A program made the translations under genes and the position numbers. Under the pieces are notes generated by a model. The model saw only the letters and a list, made by a program, of their open reading frames with translations. It made no database searches and was not told where the DNA came from. Shown one piece after another: positions 1 through 7,672 of a stretch of 45,501 nucleotides of DNA; position 1 is the first letter of the stretch, and the number at the start of each line of letters is the position of its first letter. Location of the stretch: assembly GCA_947505105.1 (NCBI GenBank), contig CANNKG010000018.1, positions 1 through 45,501 of the forward strand, given 5' to 3'. The stretch comes from Methylococcaceae bacterium. GTDB taxonomy: Bacteria > Pseudomonadota > Gammaproteobacteria > Methylococcales > Methylomonadaceae.

Positions 1-228
1 AAACGTAGGCTTATTTGCTTGGAGCCAAATTTGTGATTCGCTCATCAAATCGTCTGGATCACGTCGGTATTGGATGATTTTGAACGTGCCCAACGGACTC
101 TCTTCTGATCTCATTTCTTTGAAATCATTCGGTGGAACCTCCTGTGTGTAGGCCACTCCTTGCCATAAGCACAGGATAAGCAATAAGGTTCGTTGAGTGA
201 TTATTTTGATAGTATGGTTAGGTTTCAC
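1..228 (-). CDS. 5' part of a secreted or periplasmic protein gene (cut by window edge)
   Basis: This open frame on the minus strand runs off the left edge, so only the first 76 codons are visible. It starts at a GTG three codons after an in-frame TAA, which makes the GTG the most upstream possible start. The first ~28 residues have a basic N-terminus (KPNHTIKIITQR), a hydrophobic stretch (TLLLILCLW) and an A-Y-T-Q-E region that could be a signal peptidase site. This suggests export. The rest (for example MRSEESPLGTFKIIQYRRDP) matches no family I recognise. It lies downstream of the small lipoprotein gene on the same strand, so the two may be co-transcribed as part of the element backbone. 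No strong Shine-Dalgarno is visible. The start and function are uncertain; the open frame with a signal peptide is the main support. Confidence 0.55.
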   Translation of the reverse strand, partial: MKPNHTIKIITQRTLLLILCLWQGVAYTQEVPPNDFKEMRSEESPLGTFKIIQYRRDPDDLMSESQIWLQANKPTF

Positions 229-320
229 TGGATTTCGTTACCAGGATGTTGGTCAATGAGAACGATGGCAATGCGTCTTCCCGCACCACTTCACTGGCAT
301 TTTTTATGCGCTGATTGACA

Positions 321-587
321 TTAATGTCTCCGCGATAGAAACTTGACGATAGCCCACCAGGTGACAGATACGATCAGTATCGACAAGAATATGGTTCCAT
401 TAGAGTCATCGCCATGTTGCCAAGACCCCGTTCCTTCTTGATTAAAGCAAAAACCAAGAAACGCCGGGATTGAATCAGAATCATCTTCACATAACGCCCA
501 ATTCCAAGTACAGCCAACCAACATGCCAGTTAATAGAAACGCAGCAATAATGTGTCGGATTTTGCCGCGTAGCGGTCTAATGGTCAT
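321..587 (-). CDS. Small lipoprotein with C-terminal membrane segment
   Basis: The product is 88 residues. A basic N-terminus (MTIRPLRGKIRH) is followed by a hydrophobic core and a lipobox-like LVGC near residue 26, so the protein is predicted to be exported and lipid-modified. A second hydrophobic segment (residues about 66-82, with the WW pair) is followed by a basic LSRRH tail, which suggests an inner-membrane anchor as well. The middle is acidic and Cys-containing. A GAGAG purine tract lies about 10 bases before the ATG. Similar small lipo/membrane proteins are common in conjugative-element backbones, but I cannot name a family. It is transcribed away from the coiled-coil gene at 757, so the gap 588-756 should hold divergent promoters. 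Confidence 0.6.
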   Translation of the reverse strand: MTIRPLRGKIRHIIAAFLLTGMLVGCTWNWALCEDDSDSIPAFLGFCFNQEGTGSWQHGDDSNGTIFLSILIVSVTWWAIVKFLSRRH

Positions 588-756
588 AAAAGAGACTCTC
601 TATTGTTAGCAATAGCCCTTGAGAAGCTTAGGTGCAGAACAATCGGGCGCAGTATTCTAATTTTCATAACTTATTAATGATAAAATTCTAGATCCACAGC
701 AAAGCCAATTTGCAATTATAAATCGGATTGCTGCGACCCACTTAAACCTATCTCTC

Positions 757-1110
757 ATGTCAAACGAAGAAAATCAAATCCCCCAACGTCAGAATTCCGA
801 GCAATCTGCCACTTTACAAACAATCATGGAATTGCAACGTAGTATCGGCCAACTAACTGAGTCGGTCAATTCATTGCGTACCTCTATCGAGCGGCAGGAA
901 ATGCGCTTTGATCGCTTCGAAAGTAAAGTGGATGATAAGCTCAACCAACTTTCAGACATCAAAACCTCCCTCTTGTTTGCCGGAATTGTGCTGTTGATTT
1001 TACTAATTGTTGGTGGGTTTCTCGTTAATAAATCTTGGGATTTGATGGTGAAAACAGTCACGGTATCGGCAAGTAAAGAATCCGGTTCTGGATCCATTCT
1101 GCAGAAATAA
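757..1110 (+). CDS. Coiled-coil membrane protein, unknown function
   Basis: The product is 117 residues. The N-terminal 20 residues are polar. Residues about 22-70 form a heptad-like coiled coil (LQRSIGQLTESVNSLRTSI, then KVDDKLNQLSDIK). Residues about 72-90 form one strong transmembrane helix (LLFAGIVLLILLIVGGFLV). A short Ser/Gly-rich tail follows. The likely topology is a cytoplasmic coiled coil tethered to the inner membrane. The gene ends 13 bases before topB and is probably co-transcribed with it. The opposite-strand open frame over the same bases lacks coherent protein features and is taken as a shadow. I do not recognise a named family. Confidence 0.65.
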   Translation: MSNEENQIPQRQNSEQSATLQTIMELQRSIGQLTESVNSLRTSIERQEMRFDRFESKVDDKLNQLSDIKTSLLFAGIVLLILLIVGGFLVNKSWDLMVKTVTVSASKESGSGSILQK

Positions 1111-1123
1111 CAATTCCTAAATC

Positions 1124-3493
1124 ATGAAAGTCATCTTAGCCGAAAAGCCCTCCGTCGCGCGTGACATAGCTTCCTGCCTGAACGTCAACAAGAAACATGA
1201 CGGTTATCTGGAAGGTAATGGCTATCAAATCACCTGGGCATTCGGGCATTTAGTCGAACTAAAAGAACCGGATGAATATAACAAAGCCTGGAAATCCTGG
1301 ACTTTAGCATCGCTACCCATCATCCCTGAAACATTCGGTTTAAAAGCTAAGAACGATCCATCAGCTCAAAAGCAGCTCGACATTATTAAGCATTTGTTCA
1401 AAGCCGCCGATGAAATCATTTGTGCGACCGATGCGGGACGTGAAGGCGAGTTGATTTTTCGGTATATATTGTCTTGGACTCAGTGTTTACACAAACCCTT
1501 CAAACGTTTATGGATCAGTTCTCTCACTGACGATGCTATCCGTAAAGGATTCGCTCACTTACAGGAAGGCCATGTTTACGATGGGCTTTATCGCGCCGCT
1601 AAATGTCGCAGCGAATCAGATTGGATTGTCGGCTTAAATGCCACACGATTTTACACGCTCAAATTCGGTCAACAGGGACACTTATGGACTATTGGTCGAG
1701 TCCAAACGCCGGTATTGGCGCTGATCGTGCAAAAGGATTTGGAAATAAGCCATTTCAAACCCAAAGATTTCTGGGAATTGCATACGCTTTACCGGGAGGC
1801 TGACTTTCACTATGTTGGCGGTCGCTTTGATGTCAAAGATGATGCGGAAGCGCTGTTAAGCAAAATCACGGGTGGCGATTTTCAAATCACCAGTATCGAA
1901 GGAACGCGTGAATCAATCAACCCGCCGTTACTCTATGATTTGACTGCATTGCAGAAAGATATGAGTATTCGTTATGGCTTGACGGCGGATCAAACTTTGA
2001 ATTGCACTCAACAGCTATACGAAAAGAAACATGTGACCTATCCTCGCACAGATAGCCGATACTTAACCCACGATATGAAGTCGGGTATGAAGCCGTTACT
2101 GGAGAAATTAGGCTCTAAATTTGAAACGCAAATCAAACCGCTTAACCTCGAGGCATTAAACTTGAGCAACCGCTTATTTAACGATGCCAAAGTCACCGAT
2201 CATCACGCGATTATTCCCACAACCAGCTTACCTGGATCGTTATTAGGTGATGAAGCTAAAGTTTATGAAGCAATCGTTCTGAGGTTTATTGCGGCATTTT
2301 ATCCGCCCTGCATTAAACAAGTGACCACAGTGCTGGGCGATGCCTTGGGAAGCGACTTGAATGGATCCACCCAGGTAACTTTTAAAACCGTCGGTACCAT
2401 TATTGAAGCACTTGGCTGGCAAGCTTTATATAAGAACGATGCCGCCAATCAAAATTCCAAAGAAGCGAATAACGATGAGATCAAAATCCTGCCTCATTTC
2501 GTCGAAGGTGAAACCGGTTCACACCAACCATCGATCATCCAAGGTAAAACTTCACCGCCGAAACCCTACAATGAAGCTAGTTTATTAAGCATCATGGAAT
2601 CCGCCGGTAAAACTTGTGATGATGAGCAACTTAAAGAAGCGTTAAAAGAAAAAGGCTTAGGCACACCGGCCACCCGAGCCTCCATCATTGAAGTACTGAT
2701 CAAACGTAACTATATTCAACGCCAGAAAAAGACTTTGGTGAGTACCGAATCTGGCCGACATCTGATTGCTTTGATAGCAGACGATAGACTCAAATCTGCA
2801 GCAATGACTGGTGAATGGGAGGGTAAGCTTAAAAAGATTGAGCATAACGAGTATGATCCCGATCAATTCATGACTGAAATCATCCAATTCACGCAGCAAA
2901 TAAAAGATCAGTCAGACCAACCGCTGTATGATCAAAGTCGATTAGGGGATTGCCCGCTCTGTCAAAGTCCGATCATTGAAGGCAAAAAGGGCTATGGCTG
3001 TAACGCTTGGAAGAGCGGTTGTCGGTTTGTATTATGGAAAGAAGTTTATGGGGTCCAAATCAGTCAGGATATGGCTTGCCAGCTATTGCAGATAAATCGA
3101 ACCCTGAACAGTTATGCCATCAAACCAAACGATGAAGTTTTTAGAGCGCAACTTACCATGAATAAGCTGGGTGAGCTAGGTTTCATTAAATCCGAGCCTG
3201 CACATGTACCGCGATCTGAAATTAAGGAGGCTATTGCTGACTGCCCCTTGTGTAACGGTAAAATCGTCGAAACCGTAAAAGCTTACAGTTGTAGTGAATG
3301 GCGGAATGGCTGCAAGATGGCCATCTGGAAAACCATCGCACACAAAAAAATTACTATCACAATGGCCAAGAAATTACTAAGCAAAGGTGAAACCGGATTG
3401 CTGAAGGGCTTTAAATCAGCCAAAGGAACTGAGTTTGAAGCGACGCTAAAACTGATCGATGGCAAAGTTGAAATGCAGTTTGCAAAGCGCTGA
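1124..3493 (+). CDS. topB: DNA topoisomerase III (type IA), mobile-element type
   Basis: Type IA topoisomerases cut one DNA strand through a 5'-phosphotyrosine and pass another strand, resolving replication and recombination intermediates. The 789-residue product has the TOPRIM start ILAEKPSVARDIA with the catalytic Glu at residue 7. The TOPRIM acidic block TDAGREGE begins near residue 102. The active-site region HVTYPRTDSRYL has the catalytic tyrosine at about residue 306. The HHAIIPT motif is present. The tail carries two zinc-ribbon units, each CPLC...C...C (beginning near residues 608 and 708). Such tailed TopB copies are typical of integrative conjugative elements and plasmids beside the chromosomal enzyme. 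It follows the coiled-coil gene by 13 bases. The Shine-Dalgarno is weak, but the ATG directly precedes the conserved N-terminus, so the start is secure. Confidence 0.95.
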   Translation: MKVILAEKPSVARDIASCLNVNKKHDGYLEGNGYQITWAFGHLVELKEPDEYNKAWKSWTLASLPIIPETFGLKAKNDPSAQKQLDIIKHLFKAADEIICATDAGREGELIFRYILSWTQCLHKPFKRLWISSLTDDAIRKGFAHLQEGHVYDGLYRAAKCRSESDWIVGLNATRFYTLKFGQQGHLWTIGRVQTPVLALIVQKDLEISHFKPKDFWELHTLYREADFHYVGGRFDVKDDAEALLSKITGGDFQITSIEGTRESINPPLLYDLTALQKDMSIRYGLTADQTLNCTQQLYEKKHVTYPRTDSRYLTHDMKSGMKPLLEKLGSKFETQIKPLNLEALNLSNRLFNDAKVTDHHAIIPTTSLPGSLLGDEAKVYEAIVLRFIAAFYPPCIKQVTTVLGDALGSDLNGSTQVTFKTVGTIIEALGWQALYKNDAANQNSKEANNDEIKILPHFVEGETGSHQPSIIQGKTSPPKPYNEASLLSIMESAGKTCDDEQLKEALKEKGLGTPATRASIIEVLIKRNYIQRQKKTLVSTESGRHLIALIADDRLKSAAMTGEWEGKLKKIEHNEYDPDQFMTEIIQFTQQIKDQSDQPLYDQSRLGDCPLCQSPIIEGKKGYGCNAWKSGCRFVLWKEVYGVQISQDMACQLLQINRTLNSYAIKPNDEVFRAQLTMNKLGELGFIKSEPAHVPRSEIKEAIADCPLCNGKIVETVKAYSCSEWRNGCKMAIWKTIAHKKITITMAKKLLSKGETGLLKGFKSAKGTEFEATLKLIDGKVEMQFAKR

Positions 3494-3544
3494 TGCCAAT
3501 AAAAGCAAGATTAACGTCTATCCAGAAAATTGAAGCTCCCCCGG

Positions 3545-3740
3545 CATCCAGGACAAATCCCAGATAGAATTTAAGCATCCAAGACAAAATAGATTAATAA
3601 TATCAATTAGTTATATTAATTTGGATAGATATCTTAGATATTATTATTAAAAATTAATAGATTGGGTTTGTTATTTTTAAGGAGGATGAAATAGGGCCGG
3701 GGGAAGGAGTTGCTGATTTCACTGGGAATCTATCCTTTTG
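3545..3740 (+). repeat. Left copy of a dispersed non-coding repeat
   Basis: It begins 51 bases after the topB stop. It shares CATCCAGGACAAAT exactly with 42957-42970 and an 18-base TATCAATTAGTTATATTA (3601-3618) exactly with 42982-42999. Further similarity follows in the same order: a TAGATA word, an A-rich ATTAAAAATTAA stretch, a T-rich stretch, a purine-rich GGGGGAAGGAG-like block and then a TTTCAC/TTCATC word. A second, variant CATCCAAGACAAAA at 3575 aligns best with the right copy. Both copies lie in the same orientation. Confidence 0.7.
3601..3618 (+). repeat. TATCAAYTAGTTA word, copy 1
   Basis: TATCAATTAGTTATATTA is identical to the copy at 42982-42999 and close to the TATATCAACTAGTTACA copies at 3754 and 39837. 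It could be a protein-binding site. Confidence 0.55.
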
Positions 3741-3753
3741 ATATTTTATGTTA

Positions 3754-3770
3754 TATATCAACTAGTTACA
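3754..3770 (+). repeat. TATCAAYTAGTTA word, copy 2
   Basis: TATATCAACTAGTTACA is identical over 17 bases to 39837-39853. It contains the palindrome AACTAGTT. Confidence 0.55.
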
Positions 3771-4051
3771 CTGGATAGCATCTAGGACTGATCTAATCCA
3801 ATCTAAGCTAGAGGGGAATTGAGGGGGGGAGCTGTATATCTCAGACTGACTGAGGTCAATATTGATAATACTATCGAGTTTGATGGGAGTGTCCCGATCT
3901 GTTTACAACGTTAGTTGCTGCCCCTTCTATGGTAAGCGAGCGACTGTGCCATAAATAATCCATTGGTTGTTTCGGAAATCCCTGCTCAAGTGGCTAGCAC
4001 ATATGCCACACATCTTGCTTATTTGTTAACTTATATAATTTCCCTAATGAT

Positions 4052-4073
4052 CTATACTTAACTTAATGTATAG
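4052..4073. promoter_or_regulatory. Inverted repeat just upstream of the defence operon (possible operator)
   Basis: CTATAC (4052-4057) and GTATAG (4068-4073) form 6-base arms around an AT-rich 10-base spacer. The repeat lies 36 bases before the first start codon and just after a TATAAT. Its position suits a repressor site, but a repeat this short could be chance. Confidence 0.35.
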
Positions 4074-4109
4074 TCTAAAACTCATCTACCTTATTTCAAG
4101 GATGAACAC

Positions 4110-6992
4110 ATGAACCAGTTAACTATAGCTCCTGGCACGAGAATTGAGTTAAGAGATGAAGAATGGTTAGTTCGTCGGGTCGATTTTACTACTAGCGGCG
4201 GCCACCAGCTCACCTGCATTGGTTTAAGTGAACTAGTCAAAGATAAGGAAGCTATTTTCCTGGACGAATTGGACAATAATTCAACATTTGGCACCCGTAT
4301 CAATGTCCTTAAGCCAGAAGATACTGAATTCGTTCAAGATCAATCTGATGGTTTTATCGATAGCAGACTTTATTTGGAGGCACTATTAAGAGAGTCGCCA
4401 CCTACTGACAATAAGCTCTATATCGGCCATCGTGCGGCAATGGATGTGGTTCCTTACCAAATGCAACCAACCATCCAAGCATTAAACCAACCTAGACAAC
4501 GCATCTTGATAGCTGATGCGGTAGGGTTGGGTAAAACTTTGGAAGCCGGTATTCTGGTTTCGGAACTGATGCGCCGTGGCAAAGGCAAACGCATTCTCGT
4601 AGTTGCCGTTAAATCCATGCTTACTCAATTTCAAAAGGAATTCTGGAACCGTTTTACCATTCCTTTAACCCGACTCGATTCGGTGGGCATACAACGGGTA
4701 AGAAATCTGATTCCTTCCAATCACAATCCGTTTTTTTATTTCGATAAAGCCATTGTTTCAATGGATACCTTAAAACAGGGTATCGAATACCGCAATTATC
4801 TGGAAAATGCCTACTGGGATATCATCGTCATCGATGAAGCCCATAACGTGGCGGAACGATCCGGCAGTAGCCAACGCGCACGACTGGCAAGATTGCTTTC
4901 CACCCGTTCCGACACCCTGATTATGCTCTCGGCTACTCCACATGATGGTCGGGCAAAAAGTTTCGCCAGCTTGTTAAATATGCTGGATGCAACGGCTATC
5001 GCCAATCCAGAAAATTACAGTAAAGACGATTATGCCGATAAAGGCTTGGTGATCCGGCGTTTTAAAAAAGATATCATCGATCAGGTAAAAGGCGAATTTA
5101 AAGAACGTAAGACGCAGCAGATTAAAACACCCGCTTCTCAATCAGAACAAGCGGCATTTGATTATTTAACTGAAATTCAGTTTGCTAAAATTGACCAAGT
5201 GCGTTCAGCAGGAATTCTGTTCAAAACCACCCTGACCAAAGCGCTGTTTTCCAGTCCAGCGGCCTGCAAGCAAACTATCCAAAACCGCTTGAAAACATTG
5301 GATCAGAAACAGGATGCAGCCTATCAGCATGACTTTGAGCAACTCACAGAATTGTATGACCTTTTAGCAAAAATTAATGTCGAGCAGTTTTCAAAATACC
5401 AATGTTTGGTTAAAACCATTAACGATCCACATAATGGCATAGGCTGGAAACCAAATGATGCCAAAGACCGAATCGTCATTTTTACTGAACGTATCGAAAC
5501 TTTGAAATTTTTGCAAGAACACTTGCAGCAGGATCTTAAGCTCGAAGATAATCAAATTGAAGTGTTGTATGGCACTTTATCGGATACTGAACAACAACGT
5601 ATTGTTGAAGATTTCGGGCAGGAAAATACCCCAGTACGCTTATTACTTTGCTCAGATGTTGCTTCAGAGGGTATTAACCTGCATTATCTCAGCCACAGGA
5701 TGATCCATTTTGATATTCCTTGGTCACTGATGGTATTCCAGCAACGTAATGGCCGGATTGACCGTTATGGACAAGAACATTCCCCGCATATCATCTATTT
5801 AATGACCGATTCCGGTAATGATATCATCAAAGGCGATACTCGTATTTTGGAAGTCCTGATCGAAAAAGATGATCAAGCCATGAAAAACATTGGCGATCCG
5901 TCGGTATTCATGGGTGTTTACGATAGTGATGCAGAGGAACTGATAACTGCGCAAGCTATCGAAAAAGGCATTACTGCTAGCGCTTTCAATCAACAACTGG
6001 AAGCAAAAGCACACGATTTTGATTTATTTGCCGAAGACTGGTTTGCCACGGATACTGAAACCACGGCTGATCCCATCAAGGAGACCTGCGCTATTCCCAG
6101 TTTGTTCAAATCCGATTTTGATTACCTGTCGAATGGTATACAACGTCTTGCCGAAAGAGAAACTCGTGATCGGATAACCCAGTTTCAAGCCAATCCAAAA
6201 CTACAGCGTGTTGAATTTACCGCTCCATCCAGTCTGGAATTACGTTTTAAATCGCTAAGCAAGGAAATCTGGCCCAGCAATGGACAATTTATCCTTTCAG
6301 CGGAGAAATCCGCTATTGAAGCTGCTATCAAAGAAAGTCGGCAATCCGAACAAAGTTGGCCTCTGGTTCATTATCTATGGGAACAACATCCGGTATTCCA
6401 ATGGCTCAATAATAAAGTTGCGAGCAGTTTAAAACGACAGCAGGCTCCAGTTATTATCGCAGGTGATAAATTGGCAACAGGTGAAGCGATTTATATTACC
6501 TACAGTCTGATCGCCAACCAAAAAGGCCAACCCTTAATTCAACGCTGGCTGGGCATCCGATTTGTTAATGGCGCCTTCAAAGATATTGAACCCTTAGAAA
6601 TTTTGCTGAATAGAACCGGCTTAGCTCAAGGTTTACCTAATTCAGGTGAGGCATCAAATGCGCTTATCCAGCTTAAAGCACCGTTACCAGAAGTTGTTAA
6701 ACACGTCAGAGAGAAAATGTCGGTTTATCGTAAAATTTTTGAACAGGAAAACCGACCCAAATTAAACGATCAACTGGCAAAGCTTGAAAAATTGGAACAT
6801 AAACACATTCAGCAGCTAGATATTTTTATTGATTTTAACGAGCCATTGTCTGCGAACAAAGAAAAGCTCTATCAGGAAGAAAGCCAAGCCATACGCAGCC
6901 GATTCGAAGAATACCGGCAATGGATACAAGAAACCATGAATACCGAGGATCAGCCTTACATCCAGATTATTGCCGCCATTGTTAATCAATAA
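4110..6992 (+). CDS. SNF2-family helicase/translocase, DISARM DrmD-like
   Basis: The 960-residue product is a superfamily 2 ATP-dependent DNA translocase. The N-terminus (PGTRIELRDEEWLVRRVD and the GLSELV region) forms the small beta-rich domain seen in DrmD-like helicases. Motif I is DAVGLGKT at residues about 136-143, motif II is DEAH at 242-245 and motif III is SATP at 274-277. The C-terminal helicase lobe carries SDVASEGINL and QQRNGRIDRYGQ, the latter the arginine-finger motif VI. A charged C-terminal third follows. DrmD is the SNF2 subunit of class 1 DISARM, a methylation-based phage defence system; assignment here is by overall style and the downstream methyltransferase. It opens the operon, with AAGGATGA a few bases before the ATG. 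No nuclease domain is visible. RapA-like helicases are the main alternative. Confidence 0.88.
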   Translation: MNQLTIAPGTRIELRDEEWLVRRVDFTTSGGHQLTCIGLSELVKDKEAIFLDELDNNSTFGTRINVLKPEDTEFVQDQSDGFIDSRLYLEALLRESPPTDNKLYIGHRAAMDVVPYQMQPTIQALNQPRQRILIADAVGLGKTLEAGILVSELMRRGKGKRILVVAVKSMLTQFQKEFWNRFTIPLTRLDSVGIQRVRNLIPSNHNPFFYFDKAIVSMDTLKQGIEYRNYLENAYWDIIVIDEAHNVAERSGSSQRARLARLLSTRSDTLIMLSATPHDGRAKSFASLLNMLDATAIANPENYSKDDYADKGLVIRRFKKDIIDQVKGEFKERKTQQIKTPASQSEQAAFDYLTEIQFAKIDQVRSAGILFKTTLTKALFSSPAACKQTIQNRLKTLDQKQDAAYQHDFEQLTELYDLLAKINVEQFSKYQCLVKTINDPHNGIGWKPNDAKDRIVIFTERIETLKFLQEHLQQDLKLEDNQIEVLYGTLSDTEQQRIVEDFGQENTPVRLLLCSDVASEGINLHYLSHRMIHFDIPWSLMVFQQRNGRIDRYGQEHSPHIIYLMTDSGNDIIKGDTRILEVLIEKDDQAMKNIGDPSVFMGVYDSDAEELITAQAIEKGITASAFNQQLEAKAHDFDLFAEDWFATDTETTADPIKETCAIPSLFKSDFDYLSNGIQRLAERETRDRITQFQANPKLQRVEFTAPSSLELRFKSLSKEIWPSNGQFILSAEKSAIEAAIKESRQSEQSWPLVHYLWEQHPVFQWLNNKVASSLKRQQAPVIIAGDKLATGEAIYITYSLIANQKGQPLIQRWLGIRFVNGAFKDIEPLEILLNRTGLAQGLPNSGEASNALIQLKAPLPEVVKHVREKMSVYRKIFEQENRPKLNDQLAKLEKLEHKHIQQLDIFIDFNEPLSANKEKLYQEESQAIRSRFEEYRQWIQETMNTEDQPYIQIIAAIVNQ

Positions 6993-7051
6993 CGGACAAT
7001 ATTCTTGATTTGGTGTATTGTTTAATGAAATCATACACACAGGAGAAGCCC

Positions 7052-7246
7052 ATGCGCACCAACATCAGCATAGATGATAACTTAATGGCCGATGTGCTAG
7101 CGGCAACCGGCATTAAAACCAAACGGGAAGCGGTAGAGCAAGGCTTAAAAATCTTGTTACTGCTTAAGCAGCAAGAAGCCATCAAGGGGTTTAAAGGTAA
7201 ATTAAAGTGGGAAGGCAATCTGGAGCAAATGAGGACTGACAGTTGA
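7052..7246 (+). CDS. vapB: VapB-type antitoxin (ribbon-helix-helix)
   Basis: The product is 64 residues, taken from the ATG at 7052, which sits behind an AGGAGAAG ribosome-binding site. An upstream in-frame ATG at 7010 would add 14 poor-looking residues. MRTNISIDDNLMADVLAATG followed by TKREAVEQGLKILL is the beta strand plus two helices of the RHH fold of VapB (DUF2191-like) antitoxins, which bind DNA as dimers. The C-terminal part would wrap the toxin. Its stop overlaps the toxin start by 4 bases, so the pair is translationally coupled. Autoregulation of the pair would be expected, although it sits inside a larger operon. Confidence 0.85.
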   Translation: MRTNISIDDNLMADVLAATGIKTKREAVEQGLKILLLLKQQEAIKGFKGKLKWEGNLEQMRTDS

Positions 7247-7632
7247 TTTTAGTAGATTCTAGTGTCTGGATCGACTATTTCAACGGCACGGAAACGCTAG
7301 CGACCAAAAAATTAGATAGTTTGTTGGGTGTGCAGCCTGTCTGTACTGGTGATTTGATTCTGGCGGAGGTGCTGCAAGGCTTCAGGCAGGATGCCGATTA
7401 TCAAGCTGCCAAAACCTTGCTTTGTTCCTTACCCATATACGCTATGGTAGGTTCCGATATCAGTTTAAAAAGCGCGGATAATTTCAGATTGTTGCGTAAG
7501 CAAGGCATTACTATCCGCAAAACCATAGACACGCTGATTGCCACCTATTGTATTGAAACTGGTTTGTCACTATTGCATTCTGATAAAGATTTCCAGCCAT
7601 TTCAACAGTTTTTAGGCTTAGTGACCGTATGA
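7243..7632 (+). CDS. vapC: VapC-type PIN-domain ribonuclease toxin
   Basis: The 129-residue product has the full PIN-domain acidic set: D5 in LVDSSVWID, E42 in ILAEVLQG, D96 in TIDTLIA and D114/D116 in HSDKDF. PIN toxins of this family cut tRNA or rRNA in a metal-dependent way and are held inactive by VapB. Translation starts at a TTG that overlaps the vapB stop (TTGA), an economical coupling. The length is normal for the family and nothing seems broken, so the toxin is probably active. Finding the pair between the two first large genes of a defence operon suggests a locus-stabilising or back-up abortive role, but it may be a passenger. Confidence 0.88.
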   Translation: MILVDSSVWIDYFNGTETLATKKLDSLLGVQPVCTGDLILAEVLQGFRQDADYQAAKTLLCSLPIYAMVGSDISLKSADNFRLLRKQGITIRKTIDTLIATYCIETGLSLLHSDKDFQPFQQFLGLVTV

Positions 7633-7672
7633 AAAACTTGATGGATTAAAAAATAATAACTAGGAAAATCTA

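Larger units (their letters stand above)
3494..4109. other. 616-bp non-coding region with repeats, leader of the defence operon
   Basis: No convincing gene is present on either strand. From about 3545 to 3740 it holds a non-coding repeat related to 42957-43115. It also has two TATCAAYTAGTTA words (3601, 3754) and inverted GGATAGAT (3623-3630) / ATCTATCC (3728-3735) words. The right part, closest to the helicase gene, has a TATAAT at 4034-4039 and an inverted repeat at 4052-4073. The operon promoter is therefore likely in the last 100 bases, although no good -35 box is obvious at the right spacing. Confidence 0.6.

Noticed and set aside
224-375. Protein-like minus-strand reading frame overlapping the end of the lipoprotein gene (YRGDINVNQRIKNASEVV and on)
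   Set aside because: It looks coherent for about 50 codons but has no ATG start and begins right after an in-frame stop. It could be a remnant or a frameshift extension; the lipoprotein frame with its lipobox is better supported.
789-1097. 102-codon minus-strand open frame opposite the coiled-coil gene
   Set aside because: It is Ser-rich with no domain pattern, and the plus-strand frame has a clear coiled coil plus membrane helix.
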